A stretch of DNA of 64,000 nt from Betaproteobacteria bacterium (lineage in GTDB: Bacteria; Pseudomonadota; Gammaproteobacteria; Burkholderiales; Burkholderiaceae): positions 22,648 to 86,647 of the forward strand of contig CANGHN010000006.1 of NCBI GenBank assembly GCA_947453825.1. Direction: 5' to 3'. The notes beneath the pieces were generated by a model. The model was not told the origin of the DNA and ran no database searches. It saw only the letters and a program-made list of their open reading frames with translations. Made by a program: the position numbers and the translations under genes. Shown piece after piece: positions 1-8,863 of this stretch; within the stretch, counting starts at the first letter, position 1, and the number at the start of each line of letters is the position of its first letter.

Positions 1-834
1 AACACCCTTTGGAGACACCATGTAGTAGTTATTTAAAGAGGGTGCTCTGATCGATAGTGGTTCTATTAAATTGCCTTTGATGAGGTCTTCCTCTACTACA
101 GTAGATCGTCCCAGGGCAACGCCTAAGCCTGCGATTGCAGCATGAAGTGATGTCACAAGGTAATCACAATTAATCGCTGATTGAAATTCAATCGGATCTT
201 CTTGAGCAAAACTCAACCAGTTTGCCCATTCATCATTCACTACTGGTGATATCGTTCTAATTACAGTGAATTTGGATAAATCTGAAGGGTGCTTTAGGGT
301 AGAGTTTCCAGAAAGAAGCTCTGGACTACAAACAGGAAATACCTCTTCTTTGCCTAGTGACTCTGCATCTAGCCCAATCCAGTTACCATTACCGTGCCAT
401 ATCGCAACATCAAAGTTATGCATTAGGCTTGATTGCAGAACCTGCATGGTTTTGATGCGTAGCTTGATTTCGGGGTGCTTTTTTTGGAATTCATGCAAAC
501 GAGGAAGTAATTGCTTAATCGCAAACATGCCCAGACACTCAATAGTTAAGACATCTTTGTTATTTTGTTCTGTGAGACGCTCAGTTGCTGTAGATAAATT
601 GAGGATCGCATCTCGTGCAATGGTTAGATACTCTTCACCAGCCTTAGTTAAGGCCAGGTTGTTGGCCTTACGCGTAAATAATTTGTGGTTAAGCAATGAC
701 TCAAGGTTTTTGATCTGATGGCTAATGGCAGTTTGCGTGAGATGCAGCTCAATAGCTGCTTTGGTGAAGCTGAGTGTACGAGCAGCGGCTTCAAAAGACA
801 AAAGGCTAGTCATTGAAGGTAATCTTGTTCTCAT
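1..834 (-). CDS. LysR-family transcriptional regulator (GcvA-like), 3' end truncated by window edge
   Basis: Reverse-strand reading from ATG at 834: MRTRLPSMTSLLSFEAAARTLSFTKAAIELHLTQTAISHQIKNLESLLNHKLF..., a typical LysR HTH; frame remains open to base 1 (…SLNNYYMVSPKGV). Absent from the ORF track because it runs off the edge. Confidence 0.9.
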   Translation of the reverse strand, partial: MRTRLPSMTSLLSFEAAARTLSFTKAAIELHLTQTAISHQIKNLESLLNHKLFTRKANNLALTKAGEEYLTIARDAILNLSTATERLTEQNNKDVLTIECLGMFAIKQLLPRLHEFQKKHPEIKLRIKTMQVLQSSLMHNFDVAIWHGNGNWIGLDAESLGKEEVFPVCSPELLSGNSTLKHPSDLSKFTVIRTISPVVNDEWANWLSFAQEDPIEFQSAINCDYLVTSLHAAIAGLGVALGRSTVVEEDLIKGNLIEPLSIRAPSLNNYYMVSPKGV

Positions 835-986
835 CGGCTAGGATTTCCTGGGCTCTCTAATGAACTTATTTCATTAAGTGATTCAATTAATTCATACTTA
901 AATTAGATCATTTGGGTCGATTACATGCTTTAATTCCACATGTGTAGATATGATATTGATCTAGATCAAATCAACCTGGAGACATT

Positions 987-2015
987 ATGACCCAAGCTGC
1001 AAAAAAGTGTGATTTTATCGTTGCCACATTTACGAAAACCTTTTTTTGCCTTATGGCCATGGCGGCATCTTTTGCTGCAGTTGCACAAGATGCCGGAAGC
1101 TATCCCAATCAGCCTGTCAAAATCATTGCGCCATTTGCCCCGGGGGGGCCGACAGATGGCATCGCCAGAAAACTTGCGAATGGTTTGACCCTGGTGACTG
1201 GCAAGCCATTTATTGTTGAAAATAAACCAGGAGCGCAGGCTATTTTGGGAACCGTATTTGTTAAAGATTCTAAGCCTGATGGTTACACACTGTTGTTGAA
1301 TGAAACAACTGGCGTGTTTGCAATTAACCCAGCAATTACTAATCCTCCACCATTTGATTCGAATAAAGATTTCACTCCAATTAGTTTGGTTGCATCCGGG
1401 CCAATATTTTTGCTGGTGAGTAATGATTTACCGGTCAACAATCTTAAAGAATTAATTGAGCTGTCTAAAAAGACTCCAGGCGGACTTTCTTATGGTTCTG
1501 CCGGGGGTATGGGGCAGTTTCCAACTCACGTTAGCCCTGAATTATTTAAGATTAAGTATGGCTTAGTTGCGAAAAATATTCCCTATCGTGGCGCAGGCTT
1601 GGCTTTAATAGATCTTGCTGCAGGAAGGGTAGACTTTGCTATGTCAACAGGACTAGTGGCTGCTCAACCGTTTTTAGATTCCGGTAAGGTAAGGGCTATT
1701 GCTGTTACGGGTAAGCAACGTCTTGCTAATATGCCAAGCGTTCCAACCTTCCTGGAGCTTGGCTATCCTCTGCCCGAGTTGGATGAGGGTGTAATGTTTG
1801 CACTCTTTGGGCCTGCCAATCTACCTCCTGATGTGGTCAACTATCTCGCAACTGCAACCATGAAAGCATTTCATACTAAAGAAATGTCTGACGGGCTAAA
1901 GGCCCTGGGTTTATCTACTGCGAAAAATCCAGGACCCAAGGCTCATGGTCAAATGATGAGAGCTGAAGCGGCTACATGGACGCCAATTGCTAAAAAAATG
2001 AATCTTACTGAATAA
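987..2015 (+). CDS. Bug/TctC family tripartite tricarboxylate transporter substrate-binding protein
   Basis: Signal peptide then YPNQPVKIIAPFAPGGPTDGIARKLANGL, classic Bug family N-terminus. Confidence 0.93.
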   Translation: MTQAAKKCDFIVATFTKTFFCLMAMAASFAAVAQDAGSYPNQPVKIIAPFAPGGPTDGIARKLANGLTLVTGKPFIVENKPGAQAILGTVFVKDSKPDGYTLLLNETTGVFAINPAITNPPPFDSNKDFTPISLVASGPIFLLVSNDLPVNNLKELIELSKKTPGGLSYGSAGGMGQFPTHVSPELFKIKYGLVAKNIPYRGAGLALIDLAAGRVDFAMSTGLVAAQPFLDSGKVRAIAVTGKQRLANMPSVPTFLELGYPLPELDEGVMFALFGPANLPPDVVNYLATATMKAFHTKEMSDGLKALGLSTAKNPGPKAHGQMMRAEAATWTPIAKKMNLTE

Positions 2016-2049
2016 ACTGAGATTTCACATTTAGATTTTTTGGGAAGGT

Positions 2050-2796
2050 TTGATGAAAAGAGAAGCATGTACAGAGCTTGAGTGGACTACCAGGGTTGAG
2101 TTAGCTGCCTGCTATCGATTGATGGCGCACTTTGGTGTCAGTGATCTTACCTATAACCATTTATCCGCAAGAGTGCCTGATGCTCCAGATACATTTTTGG
2201 TAAAGCCCACCAATTTTATGTTTGATGAGGTGACTGCTTCATCCTTATTGAAATTTGATTTTGAAGGAAAACCGTATCAAGATGGTCCGCCTAATAGGGG
2301 TGGGGCACACGTGATCCATGCAGGAGTGTTGCAAGCTAGACCAGATTTGAATGCGGTTTTTCATACTCACACTACTGCGAATGTCGGTGTGTCAGCGCAA
2401 AAACATGGATTGCTCATGCTTAGTCAGCACGCCATGGGATTTTACAAACGAATTGCTTATCATGATTTTGGTGGATTTGAGTTTAATCTCGACCAGAGAG
2501 AGCCTTTGTTGCAAAGCCTTGGGGATATGAACTACGCAATCTTAAGAAATCATGGCGTATTGGTATGCGGTAAAAATCTCCCCCAAACATTTGTTGATCA
2601 TCATTATCTTGAAATGGCGTGTCGTGCCCAGATTGCAGCCCTATCCGGTGGCGTAGAAGTAAGCTTAATTGACGAAAAAGTCTGTGAGCGTGCAGCAGTT
2701 CAATATCAAACAATTGATCCAAAGCAGGCTGGTGGTAAGGACTGGTCGTCCTGCCTGCGTTTACTTAGACGCCTGTACCCTTCATTTGAAGAATAG
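2050..2796 (+). CDS. class II aldolase/adducin family protein
   Basis: DLTYNHLSARVP, HAGVLQARPDLNAVFHTHTTANVGVSA, NHGVLVCG motifs. Confidence 0.92.
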   Translation: MMKREACTELEWTTRVELAACYRLMAHFGVSDLTYNHLSARVPDAPDTFLVKPTNFMFDEVTASSLLKFDFEGKPYQDGPPNRGGAHVIHAGVLQARPDLNAVFHTHTTANVGVSAQKHGLLMLSQHAMGFYKRIAYHDFGGFEFNLDQREPLLQSLGDMNYAILRNHGVLVCGKNLPQTFVDHHYLEMACRAQIAALSGGVEVSLIDEKVCERAAVQYQTIDPKQAGGKDWSSCLRLLRRLYPSFEE

Positions 2797-2817
2797 ATTG
2801 AGCTGAGTCATACGCTG

Positions 2818-3561
2818 ATGAATATGGACATTGGTCAAAACATCATCGAGAAATTTATCAGTACTGGCAATTTAAGGGCTTCGATTAATCTGGGTAATCC
2901 AATTTTGGCAAATCGAGATCCTCAATCGGGTTTACCTTGCGGTGTTTCGGTTGATCTTGCTCATGAGTTTGCAAGGTACCTAGGTGTAAGCGTTGAGCTA
3001 GTGGTGTTTGACTCCGCTGGCAAGTCTGTCGAAGCGGTGGTTCAGGGTAATGCAGACATAGGATTCTTTGCTATAGATCCTTTGCGTGGTCAAGATATTT
3101 CCTTTACTGCGCCTTACGTGCTGATTGAGGGCGCATATCTTGTCAAAGTCGACTCAACCATTACACAAAATGATCAAGTGGACGCACCCAATCATCGCGT
3201 CGTTGTAGGTAAGGGTAGCGCTTATGATCTTTATTTAACCAGGGAGATGACTCAGGCGCAGATAGTAAGAGCACCTACATCACCTACGGTAGTGGATTTA
3301 TTCATTCGTGATGGCTTAGACGTTGCTGCTGGTGTTCGTCAGCAGCTTGAGGCTGATATGGGGCGATTTTCGGGTTTACGAGTTCTACCAGGGCGATTCA
3401 TGGTCATTCAACAGGCTATGGGACTTCCCAAGTCATATGGGCCGCAGGCTTCAGAGGTGTTGAAGATGTTTATTGAATCAATGAAGGCCAGTGGGTTTGT
3501 TGGCGATGCACTCAGAAAGCATGGCATTAAAGGAGCCTCGGTCGCTCCTTCAGCCAATTAG
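2818..3561 (+). CDS. ABC-type amino-acid-like substrate-binding protein (SBP_bac_3), apparently without signal peptide
   Basis: LRASINLGNPILA...GVSVDLAHEFARYLGVSVELVVFDSAGKSVEAVVQGNADIGFFAIDPLR...FTAPYVLIEGAYLV. Confidence 0.85.
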   Translation: MNMDIGQNIIEKFISTGNLRASINLGNPILANRDPQSGLPCGVSVDLAHEFARYLGVSVELVVFDSAGKSVEAVVQGNADIGFFAIDPLRGQDISFTAPYVLIEGAYLVKVDSTITQNDQVDAPNHRVVVGKGSAYDLYLTREMTQAQIVRAPTSPTVVDLFIRDGLDVAAGVRQQLEADMGRFSGLRVLPGRFMVIQQAMGLPKSYGPQASEVLKMFIESMKASGFVGDALRKHGIKGASVAPSAN

Positions 3562-3575
3562 CTTCTCATAGCTGC

Positions 3576-4115
3576 TTAGTAGCTAGTCCCATCAACCGCC
3601 TTTAAATAGCCTTGGATATATTGGGCTGGTACAAACAGATCCGTCTTAGCCCCCGCTTTAGAGGAGATGCTGATTTGAAAGCCCTTTTTAGTTCGATCCT
3701 TCAAAAATTCATCGCTGAGCCTGATGGAGAGTAGCTCCTTAAACATGCAGCCTCTGTCTTCACAAGCGCCAGACTCTTTTGAGACTACTTTGAAAGTAGT
3801 GGAGGGCATATTTTCTAAGCTTGCAGAATCATAGTTTCGCAACGCTGAGAAGTAGGTCAGCATGACCATGAGCTCATAGGATTTCACACCATCTTTTGAT
3901 TGCTCGCTTCTAAGGCTAAACATTTCATAGGTATTGGCAGCATCCATCGTATTGATAGCAGGGCCCTGGAAGGTCTTTGCTCCGCTTGTGGAGTTTGGGG
4001 TAACCATGGTTGAGCGATAGACGTCATTGACCTCCCAAGCGCTGACAACGCTGTCATTACTTCTACAGGCAAGCAATCCAATGCTTAGCGCCACTACTAA
4101 AACGATTCTGTACAT
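3576..4115 (-). CDS. hypothetical lipoprotein
   Basis: Start adjusted to MYRIVLVVALSIGLLAC (lipobox LLAC); ORF otherwise extends to 4139. Confidence 0.65.
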   Translation of the reverse strand: MYRIVLVVALSIGLLACRSNDSVVSAWEVNDVYRSTMVTPNSTSGAKTFQGPAINTMDAANTYEMFSLRSEQSKDGVKSYELMVMLTYFSALRNYDSASLENMPSTTFKVVSKESGACEDRGCMFKELLSIRLSDEFLKDRTKKGFQISISSKAGAKTDLFVPAQYIQGYLKAVDGTSY

Positions 4116-4261
4116 GACCGGCTCCTTTTGACCCTTCAAATCATACTATTGCAAGCCCTAAACGCCCGGTTTCCCTGTTATTTCAACCCTCTAGCGTCTT
4201 TTCTCACTCTTAACAGCCCTATTTGCTGATTAGGGTAAATCACTACGAATTAATTACACTT

Positions 4262-4288
4262 CACAACTTCACAACTTGTGACGTTGTG
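4262..4288. promoter_or_regulatory. candidate operator: three CACAAC/GTTGTG half-sites overlapping a promoter
   Basis: CACAAC at 4262-4267 and 4270-4275; GTTGTG at 4283-4288; CACAA-C-TTGTG palindrome at 4270-4280; TATAGT -10-like hexamer directly downstream; first gene starts at 4315. Confidence 0.45.
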
Positions 4289-4314
4289 TTATAGTACCAT
4301 TACTGGGAGACGAA

Positions 4315-4494
4315 ATGAAACGACGAATACCGAAAACACATCAAGCCTTGGAGTGGATAGGGAAGGGTATGAGCGCAGCTCAAGCAGCCCGAAAAATGGA
4401 AATTTCAGAGTCCAGTGTGTATGCCGCCCTTAGAAAAGTAAGAGCTAAAGATTTAGGCTGTTGCCCAACCTGTGGTCACAAAATAAGGAACTAG
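4315..4494 (+). CDS. 59-aa HTH protein with C-terminal CPTCG zinc-ribbon-like motif
   Basis: ATG..TAG ORF: MKRRIPKTHQALEWIGKGMSAAQAARKMEISESSVYAALRKVRAKDLGCCPTCGHKIRN; below the ORF-track size cut-off. Confidence 0.75.
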   Translation: MKRRIPKTHQALEWIGKGMSAAQAARKMEISESSVYAALRKVRAKDLGCCPTCGHKIRN

Positions 4495-4495
4495 A

Positions 4496-4795
4496 ATGAA
4501 AAAGACTTTATTGGTAGCAGTATCAATTTCTGTTGCTGCATTTGCATATGCAAATACTGGGCCGTCAGATTCATCGGCGCTAGTCAATCAGCAGTGCAAA
4601 ATTTCTGCAGAGGCTGTAGCTACCTTAAAAGGATTGCGCTACGGTAATACATCCATCAGAAAGGATGTTGCTAGTCTAATTAATGGCCATCTCAAGACAC
4701 AAGAGAACCGTGACCTTGCGCAGAAGGTCTTAAACCTGATGGTTGACGACAAATCCAGCGATGCTAATCAGCTAGAGGGTAAATACTGCTCATAA
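4496..4795 (+). CDS. small exported hypothetical protein (two Cys after signal peptide)
   Basis: MKKTLLVAVSISVAAFAYA signal peptide; starts 1 nt after the stop of the preceding gene. Confidence 0.75.
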   Translation: MKKTLLVAVSISVAAFAYANTGPSDSSALVNQQCKISAEAVATLKGLRYGNTSIRKDVASLINGHLKTQENRDLAQKVLNLMVDDKSSDANQLEGKYCS

Positions 4796-4810
4796 GTTCA
4801 TGAGCAGTAT
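4783..4810. terminator. bidirectional hairpin terminator between convergent genes
   Basis: ATACTGCTCAT-AAGTTC-ATGAGCAGTAT, 11-bp perfect stem followed by T-rich sequence; contains the TAA stop. Confidence 0.7.
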
Positions 4811-4818
4811 TCATTTAT

Positions 4819-6087
4819 TTAGTAGCCAAAAGGGGCAACAAAAGGTCGACCAAAGGGTCTGCCGGCTCTGATGGTTTGAACAGGTACCAGGCTATAGTTG
4901 CCAGGCCGCTTATTGCCGCGGGTATCTAACCACTGCACTGGTTTTTCTACTAAGTCCAGGATGGATATATCAGCAGATGCTCCTTTTTTAAGAGTACCAA
5001 GTAAAGGATCGCGATTGATGATTGCGGCGGGCCTGTTGGTGGACATAGCTACCACTTGGTTTAGGCTAAATCCTAATGTGAGGAACTTACTCATGACGTT
5101 AGGTAAGTAGGGGATGCTAGGAGAGTTACCGCTAAATGCGTGTAAGTCACTAGAAATCGTATCTGGTACTAGACCTTGTTGGATTGCAGGTTCTGCAACA
5201 GTGAAATCAAAGCTACCACCGCCGTGACCAACATCAATAATGACACCACGTTTTTTAGCCTCTAATGCCGCAGCAATGAGTTTGCCATTTTGTACGGTGT
5301 TATTACCAGCGCCACTATATGCATGGGTCAATATATCTCCTGGGCGTAGGAGATCCAGAAGATTACTCAGATCACCCGGGGCATTGCCAATATGGCACAT
5401 CACACGTGCACCCTTAACCCCAGAGCGTTCTGCAGCTTCTCTAGCGCGACGCAAAGGCTCAATACCATTCTCACCAACGACATCCAGGGTTTCTCTAACT
5501 TTGATACCTAGAACGATATCGGGATTCTCATTGACTACACGTGCTGCCAAATCAATATTGGCATAGTCAATATTGCGCATTTCACCAACGGGATAGCCAG
5601 CTAGTCCGATTGAAGAAATATGCACGAATGCAAACATCCGACTTCTAGCCTGTGCTTGTATGTAATGTTTAAAGGCAGAGAAGTTATTACCACCAGCATC
5701 ACCAGCGCTGACATAGGTTGTAGTGGCTGTAAATGGTACTAGTTCATCAGCAGGAAGGCCGATAGCAGAAGCTTGTGGGTAGGTGTGAGCATGCAGATCA
5801 ACCAATCCTGGCGTAATGATTTTGCCGCTAGCATTGATTTGCTGTGAGGCTTTATCTTTGGGAAGATCAGCGCGAATATCGACTACACGACCATTGCGGA
5901 TACCAATATCGACGATTGCGTCTAGGTTTTGTGATGGGTCAATCACGCGCGCGCCAGTGACTAGGAGGTCATAGCCGCCAGGTGCTGATAGTCCTTGCTG
6001 CGCAAAACTCATGTCAATACTGCCAATCACGGGCAGAGCGGCTGCGCCTAATGAATACTGCAGTAACTTTCTTCTCTGATGATCCAT
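4819..6087 (-). CDS. amidohydrolase/deacetylase family metallohydrolase with Tat-type signal
   Basis: MDHQRRKLLQYSLGAAALPVIGS; metal motif GLVDLHAHTY; SSDLHAFSGN. Confidence 0.88.
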   Translation of the reverse strand: MDHQRRKLLQYSLGAAALPVIGSIDMSFAQQGLSAPGGYDLLVTGARVIDPSQNLDAIVDIGIRNGRVVDIRADLPKDKASQQINASGKIITPGLVDLHAHTYPQASAIGLPADELVPFTATTTYVSAGDAGGNNFSAFKHYIQAQARSRMFAFVHISSIGLAGYPVGEMRNIDYANIDLAARVVNENPDIVLGIKVRETLDVVGENGIEPLRRAREAAERSGVKGARVMCHIGNAPGDLSNLLDLLRPGDILTHAYSGAGNNTVQNGKLIAAALEAKKRGVIIDVGHGGGSFDFTVAEPAIQQGLVPDTISSDLHAFSGNSPSIPYLPNVMSKFLTLGFSLNQVVAMSTNRPAAIINRDPLLGTLKKGASADISILDLVEKPVQWLDTRGNKRPGNYSLVPVQTIRAGRPFGRPFVAPFGY

Positions 6088-6110
6088 TTACATCCCCTCA
6101 TAGTTTTTTA

Positions 6111-7202
6111 TTATTTAATGGTGCTTAAGAACTTCGCAATTTCTTTATTCTGTACTTCATTCTCATCTTTAGTTGCGCCCGCTCCTGATAGATGACCCAT
6201 TGGGAGTTTATCGTTGATAGCGATATATTTCGCGCCTGGTATGGCCTTTGCAGTATCTTTAGCATCAGATTCAGGGTTGAGTAAATCGCCTGTACCTGCA
6301 AGAATGAGCGTTTTTGCTTTGATCGATTTGAGTGCGGCTGTAGTGTCATTATTAAAGCCCTTTGTCTGGCCAACATCATGGCGATCATAAGCGCGTGATT
6401 GCCAGATCCAATCGTTTGCATCCATTCGTTTCCAGCCACTATCTTGAACTTTTTTGAGGTATTCAATTTCAGCAGCAGGCGTTGGGTATAACTGATTTTG
6501 ATAAGCCGGTGTTCGCACAATGACGCCGCTTAACCATCCTGACCAGAGGCGCATGCCTTGTTCTATAGGCTGGGTATATTTGCCGCCATCATACTTGGGG
6601 TCTGTCATGATGCTTTGACGGAGCATTTCTAGGACGCCAGTAGTCCAGGCAGGCGTTTTAGCAAGTGGAATAATCGGAATAATCGCCTGCATAGCATAGG
6701 GATAAGAGACTCCCCATTGCAAGGCTTGCATACCGCCCATTGATGCACCAATGACGGCAACCAGTTTTTTAATACCAAAGTGATCAACGATCAACTTGTG
6801 TTGAGTATTTACCATATCGCGGATATTAAATTCTGGGAAGCTAATATTAGGCTGTAATTTGCTATTCGAAGGCGAGGTGCTAAGACCATTGCCGATAGCA
6901 TCGGTACAGATTACAAAGTACTTAGTTGTATCGATTGCTTTACCTGGACCAATTAAGTAATCAATGCGGTGATGGTTGCCGCCAATGGCTGTCACCATCA
7001 AAATAGCATTACTTTTATCTGCATTCAGAGTACCTTGGGTTGTATAGGATTGATTGAAGTCTTGAATGACCGAGCCATTTTCTAAAACGACATCTCCCTC
7101 TGGATAAATCTGATGTTGGGGCTCATCGGCTTTATGGGCAAAAGCACAGAATGAGAGGCAAGCTAGACTGAGTGTTAGTCCTTTAACAATGGTGCGATGC
7201 AT
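6111..7202 (-). CDS. exported alpha/beta hydrolase, homoserine O-acetyltransferase (MetX)-like
   Basis: Signal peptide SLACLSFCAFAH; VAVIGASMGGMQALQWGVSYP nucleophile elbow; AGTGDLLNPESD. Confidence 0.87.
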   Translation of the reverse strand: MHRTIVKGLTLSLACLSFCAFAHKADEPQHQIYPEGDVVLENGSVIQDFNQSYTTQGTLNADKSNAILMVTAIGGNHHRIDYLIGPGKAIDTTKYFVICTDAIGNGLSTSPSNSKLQPNISFPEFNIRDMVNTQHKLIVDHFGIKKLVAVIGASMGGMQALQWGVSYPYAMQAIIPIIPLAKTPAWTTGVLEMLRQSIMTDPKYDGGKYTQPIEQGMRLWSGWLSGVIVRTPAYQNQLYPTPAAEIEYLKKVQDSGWKRMDANDWIWQSRAYDRHDVGQTKGFNNDTTAALKSIKAKTLILAGTGDLLNPESDAKDTAKAIPGAKYIAINDKLPMGHLSGAGATKDENEVQNKEIAKFLSTIK

Positions 7203-7331
7203 TAATAGCTCCTTTTATTTTTTCTTATGGATATTTATAACAGGATTTTGTTCAAGTCCTCAATCCTATGGACTAGTCTCAAGGCCTATAAATGCTTAGA
7301 ATAGAGCGATATCAATATTGAAAGCATTTTC

Positions 7332-7673
7332 ATGACAGCAAAGCATATAGACCATGGAACTTCCCATGAATCCTCCTCTTCTGGCGCCGATCAATTAATC
7401 GGAGAGTTCAAGGCTTTAATGGCTGATGCTGAGGCATTGATTAAGGCTACCGAAGATCATCCAGACGGTGCAATTGCATCGATACGTACTAAAGCGCTGG
7501 AAACAATTGCAGGCGCCAAAGAAAGTCTTTCTGGAATTGAAGGCAGACTGGAAGACAAGGCCAAAGAACTTGCCACTGGTGCTGATGACTTTGTTCACCG
7601 TAATCCATGGGAAGCTGTTGGTGTTGCGGCTGGTCTTGGGCTGCTGATTGGCCTTTTTATTCGTCGGCGCTAG
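7332..7673 (+). CDS. DUF883 family (ElaB/YqjD-like) membrane-anchored protein
   Basis: FVHRNPWEAVGVAAGLGLLIGLFIRRR C-terminus. Confidence 0.9.
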   Translation: MTAKHIDHGTSHESSSSGADQLIGEFKALMADAEALIKATEDHPDGAIASIRTKALETIAGAKESLSGIEGRLEDKAKELATGADDFVHRNPWEAVGVAAGLGLLIGLFIRRR

Positions 7674-7679
7674 AAAAAA

Positions 7680-8048
7680 ATGTCTCAAGAAAATTTACTT
7701 TCCTTGATTAAGAATCTTGCCTCTACTGGTGCATCGATTGCACAAACACGTCTTGAGCTACTTTCCGTTGACGCACAGATCGCTAGAAGCAAATTTATCA
7801 GCCTTCTAGTGATGATTATTAGCGCCTTATTCTTTTTATTCTTTGGGCTTATCATGCTGGCGCTCTTGATCGTGATCTACAGCTGGGAGACTGACCGGAT
7901 GATGGCTTTGGGTTTACTTACCAGTGCTTTTTTAGTAATTGGCTTGATCCTAGCGTTGTTGATCATGCAGTCCTTGCGTAGTATGCCGAAGTTATTTGAG
8001 GCTTCTATTGCGGAGTTGGCAAAAGATCGTGAAGAGCTGTCCAGATGA
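7680..8048 (+). CDS. phage holin family/YqjE-like membrane protein
   Basis: LARTRLEL-like N-terminus (IAQTRLELLSVDAQIARSKF) and two TM segments, downstream of DUF883. Confidence 0.85.
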   Translation: MSQENLLSLIKNLASTGASIAQTRLELLSVDAQIARSKFISLLVMIISALFFLFFGLIMLALLIVIYSWETDRMMALGLLTSAFLVIGLILALLIMQSLRSMPKLFEASIAELAKDREELSR

Positions 8049-8326
8049 GTATTAAATTAAGCGCTCTAGAGCATCGTAGGCAGTTACTGCAAGCGCAGGC
8101 ACAGTCAGAGCGCAAAGCCTTCAGTGCCCATTTTGAGTCCTGGGAAAAGCCTTTATCTTGGGCTGATAAGGGCGTTGACACTTACCATTTCTTAAAAAGT
8201 AATCCTCTTCTTTGGACTAGCGCATTTGCTGCTCTTGCGCACTACAAGCCAAAGTTGGCTAGTAAGGTACTTGCAGTAGGCTGGGGGCTTATGAAGCTAG
8301 TCAAAAGCGCAAAAAGATTGCTCTAA
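8045..8326 (+). CDS. YqjK-like hypothetical protein
   Basis: ATGA overlap with preceding gene; basic C-terminus; third gene of the DUF883/YqjE locus. Confidence 0.65.
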   Translation: MSIKLSALEHRRQLLQAQAQSERKAFSAHFESWEKPLSWADKGVDTYHFLKSNPLLWTSAFAALAHYKPKLASKVLAVGWGLMKLVKSAKRLL

Positions 8327-8333
8327 AACTGAT

Positions 8334-8852
8334 CTAAGTAAGCAAGACAGATTTATTGGCAATGTCATTTTGAGCCAGCGCATGACTACCCTTGAGCGAT
8401 CTAATCTCCAATAAAGTTATCGCACCACAAACCTGAAAGCCTGCTTTGTGTAGCAATGTATTTGCTGCGATGAGAGTGCCACCAGTTGCTAAAACATCAT
8501 CAAGCAATAAGACCTTGGCCTCCTTGGGTAGGGTTGATTGCTGAATCTCCAGGCCGTCTGAGCCGTATTCCAGGCCATAGTTCTCTCGATGAGAGGCAAG
8601 GGGTAGTTTGTTCGGCTTGCGGGCTAATGCTAGACCCTTATGGGCATGATGTGCCAGTGCTGAACCAAAGATAAAACCCCTAGACTCAATACCGAGAATA
8701 TGGGTGTAATCAAATTGCTTTGCTAAAACATCTAATTGCAAAATAGCCTCTTTAAAGGCGGCTGGATTTGCTAGCAAAGGCGAGATATCTCTAAACAAAA
8801 TTCCTGGTTTTGGAAAGTCTGGCACACCAGGGAGATAATCAAGTAAATTCAT
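8334..8852 (-). CDS. apt: adenine phosphoribosyltransferase
   Basis: VPDFPKPGILFRDISPLL...GIESRGFIFG...VLLLDDVLATGGTL. Confidence 0.95.
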   Translation of the reverse strand: MNLLDYLPGVPDFPKPGILFRDISPLLANPAAFKEAILQLDVLAKQFDYTHILGIESRGFIFGSALAHHAHKGLALARKPNKLPLASHRENYGLEYGSDGLEIQQSTLPKEAKVLLLDDVLATGGTLIAANTLLHKAGFQVCGAITLLEIRSLKGSHALAQNDIANKSVLLT

Positions 8853-8863
8853 GGAATATTCAT

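Noticed and set aside
266-718. 150-aa + strand ORF
   Set aside because: Antisense to the convincing LysR gene on the minus strand; low-complexity composition without recognisable motifs.
5240-5566. 108-aa + strand ORF
   Set aside because: Antisense shadow of the amidohydrolase gene.
7680-8048. Holin-family annotation as evidence for a prophage
   Set aside because: Part of the common chromosomal DUF883/YqjE/YqjK-like membrane operon; no phage genes nearby.
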